Source: a virus
Virus record (IMG/VR): IMGVR_UViG_3300046820_001232
Coordinates: 1 to 22,518 of that record
Length of the DNA stretch: 22,518 nt
Direction: 5' to 3' (one strand)
Every line of letters starts with the position of its first letter. Position 1 is the stretch's first letter. Below are positions 19,001 through 22,518 of the stretch, piece after piece. The position numbers and the translations under genes are program-made. The notes beneath the pieces are model-generated. The model searched no databases. It was not told where the DNA came from and saw only the letters and a program-made list of their open reading frames with translations.

Positions 19001-19385
19001 GATTAGCCTTTCTTATTTCATCACATGTATCACACAATGTTTTAGACCATCCACCTTCACGCAATTTTACGGTATTATCATAATACTCTTTGCCACGAAA
19101 AGATCCTTTTCCACAGGTTTCGCATGTTTTAGAAGCCTTATAGTAAGCATCGGCTTGGCAGTCATACATAATATCTCTTGCTACTCCAACATTTTCAGTA
19201 TCAAAGTAAAATCGCAAACCACCAAACTTTTCTTTGATTTGATTAATTTTATAATTAGGATCTAAATAAGTTAGTTTCTTATCTAATTCATCAAGAATCC
19301 AATCCCATCCTTTGCCACAATAGGCAATTTTATCCCATTTCAAAGGTAATTCCTCTGCAACATCCGCAACATCCATGTACTCCAT
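18972..19385 (-). CDS. Hypothetical zinc-ribbon protein, 137 residues
   Basis: The open frame extends to 19460, but GGAG 6 nt before the ATG at 19385 and the need to limit overlap with the next gene favour that start; 19388, 19391 and 19376 are alternatives. KGWDWILDELDKKLTYLD and INQIKEKFGGLRFYFD form a conserved-looking block; KTCETCGKGSFRG and LCDTCDEIRK supply two CxxC pairs for one zinc. Proteins with IKEKFGGLRFY occur in phages and bacteria as hypotheticals. Confidence 0.65.
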   Translation of the reverse strand: MEYMDVADVAEELPLKWDKIAYCGKGWDWILDELDKKLTYLDPNYKINQIKEKFGGLRFYFDTENVGVARDIMYDCQADAYYKASKTCETCGKGSFRGKEYYDNTVKLREGGWSKTLCDTCDEIRKANRERLAQDLI

Positions 19386-19665
19386 CATCATCTCCATTTC
19401 TAATACTAAATTCATCTGGGTCAGGGTGTCCGACTCCATGTTCACAAATTCTTTCCACAATCATTCTATCAAACCTAAACGATTGTGGCAAGTGCCTCAT
19501 GTGGTGATCTGAGCGATTATGCAGGGTACAAAAATCACCACGGCACACAGATTCCTCATGACAACCAATCCAATTATCAGTATGTTCAAGAAACATATTA
19601 GTACTACGTAATGGATCAAACTCACGAGTCTTATTAATTCGTCTCATTTGTGATTTACTGTTCAT
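19330..19665 (-). CDS. Cys/His-rich hypothetical protein, 111 residues
   Basis: The ATG at 19665 overlaps the upstream stop (ATGA). It has EHTDNWIGCHEESVCRGDFCTLHNRSDHH, given by parts as CHEESVCRGDFC and LHNRSDHH, then ICEHGVGHPDPDE and HGCCGCCRG. The CEHGVGHPDPD...VHGC-x-CC combination looks like a hypothetical protein known from mycobacteriophage-type genomes. Its last 56 nt are shared in another frame with the next gene, and both readings keep conserved-looking motifs. Confidence 0.65.
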   Translation of the reverse strand: MNSKSQMRRINKTREFDPLRSTNMFLEHTDNWIGCHEESVCRGDFCTLHNRSDHHMRHLPQSFRFDRMIVERICEHGVGHPDPDEFSIRNGDDDGVHGCCGCCRGITFEMG

Positions 19666-19835
19666 TTACCTTCCAATACCCAGTTAATTGATTTAATAGT
19701 CTTATATATATAATACTTATCATCATCTAGTTGATACGATTTACCTAAAGATTCTAGTTCTTTCCATGACATTCCCGCCTTTTTAAGCAGGGCATCACGG
19801 CTTGACATCAACTCTTCTTGAGTTTTAATAATCAT
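19662..19835 (-). CDS. 57-residue hypothetical protein
   Basis: It begins at the ATG overlapping the previous stop (ATGA), with GAAGGAG upstream, and ends with an ATGA overlap into the next gene. Coupling at both ends makes it a confident small gene. The sequence is helical (MIIKTQEELMSSRDALLKKA, MSWKELESLGK) and ends YYIYKTIKSINWVLEGK; the first half is reminiscent of a helix-turn-helix but too short to assign. Confidence 0.7.
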   Translation of the reverse strand: MIIKTQEELMSSRDALLKKAGMSWKELESLGKSYQLDDDKYYIYKTIKSINWVLEGK

Positions 19836-20041
19836 CCTAACTCCTTCTCAATAGCCTGAATAGTGGGGCAGGGATAAAAATTTAGTCTACCAATGCCACA
19901 GTCGCAGTAAGTTTCTTTTATTTCTGAATCTTTAAGAACAAAGTGTACTGGCTTATGTAGTTTAACTACCGCACGAAGTGCAGCCCAAGAGGAGGTGTGT
20001 CCAAGAACATCGATCTTATCTAATATCTCGTCATATGTCAT
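19832..20041 (-). CDS. Hypothetical actinophage-type protein, 69 residues
   Basis: First gene of the leftward operon. SSWAALRAVVKLHKPVH followed by YCDCGIGRLNFYPCPTIQAIEKEL is a pattern familiar from many actinophage hypotheticals (C46, C48 and C58 as possible ligands). The start is fixed by a leaderless promoter whose -10 ends 6 nt before the ATG. Its TGA overlaps the next ATG. Function unknown. Confidence 0.75.
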   Translation of the reverse strand: MTYDEILDKIDVLGHTSSWAALRAVVKLHKPVHFVLKDSEIKETYCDCGIGRLNFYPCPTIQAIEKELG

Positions 20042-20047
20042 ATACCT

Positions 20048-20076
20048 ATAATACTCCTATATCGCTGCAAAGTCAA
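20048..20076 (-). promoter_or_regulatory. Promoter of the leftward small-gene operon, leaderless
   Basis: Read leftwards, TTGACT (20076-20071), 17 nt, TATTAT (20053-20048), 6 nt and ATG at 20041. It sits between tRNA-Leu(TAA) and the operon. GGAG in the spacer is upstream of the expected start and so would not be transcribed. Confidence 0.8.
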
Positions 20077-20077
20077 G

Positions 20078-20150
20078 TGTCCCTCATTGGATTCGAACCA
20101 ATGCTGTATAGATTTTAAGTCTACTGCCTCTACCACTGGGCTAGAAGGAC
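20078..20150 (-). tRNA. tRNA with anticodon TAA (Leu), short variable loop
   Basis: A 73-nt cloverleaf: acceptor GTCCTTC/GAGGGAC with discriminator A, anticodon loop CTTAAAA on GTAGA/TCTAT, variable loop ACAGC, T arm ATTGG/CCAAT with TTCGAAT. The anticodon reads UUA. Leucine tRNAs normally carry a long variable arm, which is absent here. Confidence 0.85.
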
Positions 20151-20153
20151 TTG

Positions 20154-20224
20154 CTCTCCCCCAAGGATTCGAACCTCAATAGCCAGGACCAAAACCTGGA
20201 GTCCTACCGTTAGACGAGGGGAGA
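20154..20224 (-). tRNA. tRNA-Gln (TTG)
   Basis: A 71-nt cloverleaf: acceptor TCTCCCC/GGGGAGA with discriminator G, D region GTCTAACGGTAGGAC as in bacterial tRNA-Gln, anticodon stem CCAGG/CCTGG with loop TTTTGGT, T loop TTCGAAT. It reads CAA. Confidence 0.9.
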
Positions 20225-20228
20225 AAAG

Positions 20229-20311
20229 CGGAAGTAATAGGATTCGAACCTATGGATCTTTCGATCTACGATTTAGCAAACCGTTGCATTCGACCACTCT
20301 GCCATACTTCC
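20229..20311 (-). tRNA. tRNA-Ser (GCT)
   Basis: An 83-nt type II tRNA: acceptor GGAAGTA/TACTTCC with discriminator G, anticodon stem ACGGT/ATCGT with loop TTGCTAA, a long variable arm (GATC-GAAA-GATC) and T loop TTCGAAT. It reads AGC/AGT. Confidence 0.92.
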
Positions 20312-20312
20312 G

Positions 20313-20384
20313 TAGCCCCAACGGGAGTCGAACCCGTCTTGCCAGATTGAAAATCTGGAGTCCTAACCGATAGACGATGGAGCC
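20313..20384 (-). tRNA. tRNA-Glu (TTC)
   Basis: A 72-nt cloverleaf: acceptor GGCTCCA/TGGGGCT with discriminator A, anticodon stem CCAGA/TCTGG with loop TTTTCAA, T arm ACGGG/CCCGT with TTCGACT. It reads GAA. Confidence 0.92.
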
Positions 20385-20388
20385 TTAG

Positions 20389-20462
20389 TGCTTCTCACAG
20401 GACTTGAACCTGTAACCCCCAGATCCTAAATCTGGTGCCTCTACCAATTGGGCTAGAGAAGC
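20389..20462 (-). tRNA. tRNA with anticodon TAG (Leu), short variable loop
   Basis: A 74-nt cloverleaf: acceptor GCTTCTC/GAGAAGC with discriminator A, anticodon stem CCAGA/TCTGG with loop TTTAGGA, variable loop GGGTT, T arm ACAGG/CCTGT with TTCAAGT. The anticodon reads CUA. As with the TAA tRNA, the long arm usual for leucine tRNAs is missing. Confidence 0.85.
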
Positions 20463-20466
20463 CTTG

Positions 20467-20537
20467 CAGAGTCTCTAGGAGTCGAACCTAGGCTTACCGC
20501 TTTGGAGACGGTAGTGCTTCCGTAACACTTAGACCCT
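20467..20537 (-). tRNA. tRNA-Trp (CCA)
   Basis: A 71-nt cloverleaf: acceptor AGGGTCT/AGACTCT with discriminator G, D stem GTGT/GCAC, anticodon stem ACCGT/GCGGT with loop CTCCAAA, T arm CTAGG/CCTAG with TTCGACT. It reads TGG. Confidence 0.92.
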
Positions 20538-20707
20538 AAGTGCCAGCCACGGCTTTGGTTCTTAACCTAAACCACCTGCTGGCTGTTATACCTAGTCACG
20601 ACCACAGAGCAATCTCCATCAGCCTGAACGCCTTCGTATGATGTAGGTGACAGCGTAAGGTTCAGTATAACCATCTTTGCATGGATTGTTCAGATCCATA
20701 CTCTGAG
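20538..20707 (-). ncRNA. Unassigned structured sequence inside the tRNA array
   Basis: 170 nt between tRNA-Gly and tRNA-Trp with no protein frame and no tRNA. Read leftwards, ATGGAT-CTGAACA-ATCCAT is a 6-bp hairpin. CTGAA plus CCTT pairs with AAGG and TTCAG across about 20 nt. Near the 3' end GCCAGC pairs with GCTGGC, enclosing GGTT-TAGGTTAAG-AACC. These would be cut out with the tRNAs as stable RNA. Compare RNA C and RNA D in the T4 tRNA cluster, as an analogy only. Confidence 0.5.
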
Positions 20708-20778
20708 AGCGGATGATCAGAATCGAACTGACCCCTTCTGCTTGGAAGGCAGAGGCACTACCAATATGCAACATCCGC
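20708..20778 (-). tRNA. tRNA-Gly (TCC)
   Basis: A 71-nt cloverleaf: acceptor GCGGATG/CATCCGC with discriminator T as is usual for bacterial tRNA-Gly, anticodon stem TCTGC/GCAGA with loop CTTCCAA, T loop TTCGATT. It reads GGA. Confidence 0.92.
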
Positions 20779-20800
20779 ATTACACTATTTAATTATTTTG

Positions 20801-20874
20801 TACATCTGGAAGGACTTGAACCTTCGGCTCTCTGCATATAAGGCAGGTACTCTAACCAACTGAGTTACAGATGC
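20801..20874 (-). tRNA. tRNA-Ile (TAT)
   Basis: A 74-nt cloverleaf: acceptor GCATCTG/CAGATGT with discriminator A, anticodon loop CTTATAT on CCTGC/GCAGA (outer C-A mismatch), T arm GAAGG/CCTTC with TTCAAGT. It reads ATA directly, without needing lysidine. Confidence 0.88.
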
Positions 20875-20878
20875 TTAG

Positions 20879-20952
20879 TACACCAGGTAGGACTTGAACC
20901 TACGATAACCGAATTATGAGTTCGGGGCCTTGACCAACTTGGCTACTGGTGC
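20879..20952 (-). tRNA. tRNA-Met-type (CAT)
   Basis: A 74-nt cloverleaf: acceptor GCACCAG/CTGGTGT with discriminator A, anticodon stem CCGAA/TTCGG with loop CTCATAA, T arm GTAGG/CCTAC with TTCAAGT. It lacks the three G-C pairs of initiator tRNA, so it is probably elongator Met; a lysidine-modified Ile is less likely because tRNA-Ile(TAT) is next to it. Confidence 0.88.
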
Positions 20953-20958
20953 TAGTCC

Positions 20959-21102
20959 CTATTTAATTAATATTCCAAAGAATGTTCCAATAAGAAAAGA
21001 CATTATTCCAACAGTCCAATAGTACTGTTTCTTAATATGTTCTTTTATTATATACAACTTAATTTCTTCTGGAATCTTTTTTAACTTATCGTGATCAATC
21101 AT
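20959..21102 (-). CDS. 47-residue membrane protein
   Basis: The frame runs from the ATG at 21102 to a TAG 6 nt before tRNA-Met. The N-terminal half is charged (MIDHDKLKKIPEEIKLYIIK) and the C-terminal half is one membrane helix (WTVGIMSFLIGTFFGILI). Upstream, GGATTAACTAA may serve as a ribosome site. The tRNA array directly follows, so it is probably cotranscribed. No family recognised. Confidence 0.6.
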   Translation of the reverse strand: MIDHDKLKKIPEEIKLYIIKEHIKKQYYWTVGIMSFLIGTFFGILIK

Positions 21103-21113
21103 TTAGTTAATCC

Positions 21114-21281
21114 TTAAATATTTTGAGATGCAAGATATAAAGACTGCTGAATAATCTGCTCTCTCAAGAAAGCCTGTTTTCTTTCAAACTTAGAAAGTTG
21201 TGGTTTTGCCTGAACTCTCTTCTTGTTCTTATTTGCTCGTTTGATCTTGTGCTGAGACACCTTGTTATTAGACTGTTTCAT
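21114..21281 (-). CDS. 55-residue very basic protein
   Basis: ATG at 21281, 5 nt after the upstream stop. The first 33 residues hold many lysines and arginines (KIKRANKNKKRVQAK), then KFERKQAFLREQIIQQSLYL forms an amphipathic helix. Composition suggests binding to nucleic acid or ribosomes, but no family is recognised. Ends 11 nt before the 47-residue gene. Confidence 0.6.
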   Translation of the reverse strand: MKQSNNKVSQHKIKRANKNKKRVQAKPQLSKFERKQAFLREQIIQQSLYLASQNI

Positions 21282-21286
21282 TTATA

Positions 21287-21415
21287 TCACTGACTTTCTG
21301 CTGTATTGTCACAAGGACAAATGATTGATTCTGGTAATTCGTGAACACTTGTTTCAATTGTGATCACAGTTTCACACTCTTTGCATTCATAGACTTTTTT
21401 AATTTGTTCGCTCAT
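21287..21415 (-). CDS. 42-residue zinc-ribbon-like protein
   Basis: The start is fixed by a leaderless promoter whose -10 ends 6 nt before the ATG at 21415. C11-x2-C14 (YECKECET) and C33-x-C35 (IICPCDN) are the likely zinc ligands, similar to the FmdB-type protein at 5905 with its CxC pair. First gene of the unit leading into the tRNA array. Function unknown. Confidence 0.7.
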   Translation of the reverse strand: MSEQIKKVYECKECETVITIETSVHELPESIICPCDNTAESQ

Positions 21416-21421
21416 ATACTA

Positions 21422-21450
21422 ATCATACCATACTGAACAATCGGTGTCAA
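21422..21450 (-). promoter_or_regulatory. Consensus promoter upstream of the tRNA unit, leaderless
   Basis: Read leftwards, TTGACA (21450-21445), 17 nt, TATGAT (21427-21422), 6 nt and ATG at 21415. The TGA inside the -35 box is the stop codon of the HAD gene. Confidence 0.85.
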
Positions 21451-21896
21451 GACTTGTCTCCATCCCAGTTTCCGATCTTTGTAGTTGGAATGCCATTAGC
21501 GCCCCAAAGAGTAATTATGCTAGGATTGTCATCAACTGCATGGACTACATGCCAATACTTTTTAATTTCATTTAGTATATCTGCTTTAACCTCGTAGTCA
21601 GGTCTAACATCTCCATCTTTACGCATGTATAGCGCATTGTGTCCGATATCGTTTTTAGCAAGCCAATACGATGTAAGCCCACGCCATTTTTCCATTCTAG
21701 ATGTAACAATAATTACATCCATCTGATCAAAAAAAGCATTGTTAAGCATCTCTACTACCTCGATATGTGGCAGGGCATCAATAGAAGCCTCATGAAAGGC
21801 GTTGTAATCCTTATTAGAGCCACGAACAAGGTGTATATATGGATCTACATTGGCAAGAGTTCCATCCACATCAAATATGTATGCTGGTCTTTTAAT
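21447..21896 (-). CDS. HAD-family phosphatase (polynucleotide 3'-phosphatase-like), probable ATT start
   Basis: A 149-residue HAD protein. The first standard start codon in frame is a GTG at 21869, which would cut motif I and remove its nucleophile. Eight codons before that Val the frame reads (M)KRPAYIFDVDGTLANVD from an ATT at 21896-21894, giving D9 and D11. AAGGTGG lies 6 nt upstream, and the ATT overlaps the previous TAA by one base, like the other coupled genes. An in-frame TGA lies six codons upstream of the ATT. Later motifs are VIIVTSRMEKWR (II), a Lys region (KADILNEIKK) and HAVDDNPSI (IV). Similar domains remove 3'-phosphates in T4 PseT; the substrate here is not proven. Confidence 0.75.
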   Translation of the reverse strand: MKRPAYIFDVDGTLANVDPYIHLVRGSNKDYNAFHEASIDALPHIEVVEMLNNAFFDQMDVIIVTSRMEKWRGLTSYWLAKNDIGHNALYMRKDGDVRPDYEVKADILNEIKKYWHVVHAVDDNPSIITLWGANGIPTTKIGNWDGDKS

Positions 21897-21981
21897 TTTG
21901 ATCCACCTTATATGTCATTGCAACATAGCAGGCAACATATCCCATAACAAATGCTGGAATTAAAAATAGTGCATGAATCAT
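21892..21981 (-). CDS. 29-residue membrane peptide
   Basis: It starts at an ATG overlapping the previous stop (ATGA) and ends in a TAA overlapping the ATT start of the HAD gene. The sequence is one membrane helix (ALFLIPAFVMGYVACYVAM) with a short polar end. Overlaps on both sides support translation, perhaps mainly to couple the HAD gene. Confidence 0.6.
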   Translation of the reverse strand: MIHALFLIPAFVMGYVACYVAMTYKVDQN

Positions 21982-22112
21982 TCAGTATCCTCCAATACTT
22001 TATCAAATAGTTTATCATCTTTTGGCACCCAAACTTTTTTACCGTCTTTCCAAACTGGCCAATACCCAAGACTGCGCCAGTCCATAGACATTATTTTAGG
22101 ATCTTTTGGCAT
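21978..22112 (-). CDS. 44-residue hypothetical protein
   Basis: An ATG at 22112 within the end of the previous gene (17-nt overlap) and a TGA overlapping the next ATG. The product MDWRSLGYWPVWKDGKKVWV has a short beta-hairpin pattern, followed by an acidic helix (DKLFDKVLEDTE). The preceding gene supplies GAAAGG about 10 nt upstream. No family recognised. Confidence 0.6.
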   Translation of the reverse strand: MPKDPKIMSMDWRSLGYWPVWKDGKKVWVPKDDKLFDKVLEDTE

Positions 22113-22218
22113 TAACGCACCAAACCTTTCCATCGCTCATTGTTTGGTGGGCTTCCCAAAACCACTCTGAGCCTTTGCCCAAATTGCAAATCTCGCAGTG
22201 CTCTTCTGATGTCTTCAT
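22096..22218 (-). CDS. 40-residue Cys/His protein
   Basis: The start is fixed by a leaderless promoter. EEHCEICNLGKGSEWFWEAH gives C8-x2-C11 with H24, and KVWCVNAK gives C34, a likely zinc site. First gene of a chain of overlapping small genes ending with the HAD phosphatase. Function unknown. Confidence 0.7.
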   Translation of the reverse strand: MKTSEEHCEICNLGKGSEWFWEAHQTMSDGKVWCVNAKRS

Positions 22219-22224
22219 ATATCA

Positions 22225-22253
22225 ATTATACACTTTTTAGAGGAATAAGTCAA
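22225..22253 (-). promoter_or_regulatory. Consensus promoter, leaderless start
   Basis: Read leftwards, TTGACT (22253-22248), 17 nt, TATAAT (22230-22225), 6 nt and ATG at 22218. It lies in the gap after the stop of the right-hand partial gene. Confidence 0.85.
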
Positions 22254-22264
22254 ACTGCATATCT

Positions 22265-22516
22265 TTAATTATATAAATTGTAAAAAAATTCTGCCATGTG
22301 CGTATGGAAATGAATTCCTGGATGGCAATATCTTGTAGTTTTTTTACCATCTCTGACTGAATAGTCTCTTCCATCAAGCCATGATATATGCTCTCTAAAT
22401 ATAGAGTTATGGCCTAGTTGACATGTGTTTATTACAAAGTCTCCAGCACCAAGTTGGTTATTAGAAGGGAAGAATGGTGTATAGTTTTTTAATTTAAAAT
22501 TTCTAAACTTGCTTAA
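22265..22516 (-). CDS. 3' end of an unidentified gene (partial at right edge)
   Basis: A leftward frame open to the window edge gives the last 83 residues, ending in TAA at 22267-22265. Features are QLGAGDFVINTCQLGHNS, FREHISWLDGRDYS and CHPGIHFHTHMAEFFYNLY. The D-x-x-HPxxxxH-like end recalls the catalytic block of SGNH hydrolases, but the other blocks are outside the window, so this is only a suggestion. Confidence 0.6.
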   Translation of the reverse strand, partial: LSKFRNFKLKNYTPFFPSNNQLGAGDFVINTCQLGHNSIFREHISWLDGRDYSVRDGKKTTRYCHPGIHFHTHMAEFFYNLYN

Positions 22517-22518
22517 CT

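Noticed and set aside
20078-20462. Reading the TAA and TAG tRNAs as stop-codon suppressors
   Set aside because: As anticodons written 5'-3' they read UUA and CUA, not stop codons.
20538-20707. A further tRNA inside the array
   Set aside because: No TTCRA loop next to a 5-bp stem and no acceptor pairing could be found on either strand.
21639-22170. Two rightward open frames
   Set aside because: Both are antisense to the HAD gene and to the coupled small genes with consensus promoters.
1-22518. CRISPR array, insertion sequence or integrase
   Set aside because: No regularly spaced direct repeats, no terminal inverted repeats with a transposase, and no recombinase motifs were seen.

Overview
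The window is part of an AT-rich bacteriophage genome that most likely infects a low-GC actinobacterium. The actinobacterial signs are a WhiB-family iron-sulfur regulator (10266-10547), DUF7455-like Cys/His proteins, lysine/alanine-rich tails on the lysin and on a small membrane protein, and several small Cys-rich proteins of a kind familiar from actinophages. The phage signs are dense short genes joined by ATGA, TAATG or GTGA overlaps, a CHAP endolysin with several holin-like proteins, and a tRNA array. A freshwater or marine streamlined actinobacterial host would fit the low GC, but that is inference. No integrase, terminase or large structural gene is visible.

Layout. 1-867 ends a rightward operon: the tail of one gene and three small holin-like membrane proteins. 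884-2675 holds a proteasome-beta/HslV-like Ntn hydrolase, a small Cys/His protein, a secreted subtilase and tRNA-Asn. 2685-4940 holds a 2OG-Fe(II) oxygenase-like gene, a 28-codon ORF and a NodU/TobZ-type carbamoyltransferase. 4942-13191 is a long rightward accessory region: CHAP lysin, three DUF2061 proteins, an FmdB zinc ribbon, DUF7455-like proteins, a P-loop kinase/nucleotidyltransferase fusion, a staphylococcal-type nuclease, thioredoxin, WhiB, tandem 2OG oxygenases, a XapX protein and a membrane protein with a basic tail. 13205-13850 holds a terminator/promoter module and Hsp20. 13832-16271 holds a leftward methyltransferase, a candidate structured RNA, an HNH protein, a Dps-like protein and a Cys-rich composite phage protein. 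From 16274 to the right edge everything supported is leftward: a run of small hypothetical genes, tRNA-Arg and a Lys-type tRNA-like element, a nine-tRNA array with about 170 nt of unassigned structured sequence inside it, several genes under 60 codons, an HAD phosphatase and a gene cut by the window end.

The most striking organisation is in the start regions. At least eight genes have a -10 box whose last base lies 6 (once 7) nt before the ATG. Four of these also have TTGACA/TTGACT exactly 17 nt upstream of the -10. Transcription should then begin at the A of the start codon, giving leaderless mRNAs, while genes inside operons use Shine-Dalgarno sites and stop/start overlaps.

The candidates for undescribed biology are the RNA at 14579-14662, the RNA inside the tRNA array, a Lys-type tRNA-like element without normal D- and T-loops, the proteasome-like hydrolase with a correctly spaced Thr/Asp/Lys triad, the oxygenase-carbamoyltransferase pair, and an HAD gene that appears to start at ATT. 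All identifications come from reading the sequence; no database search was possible.
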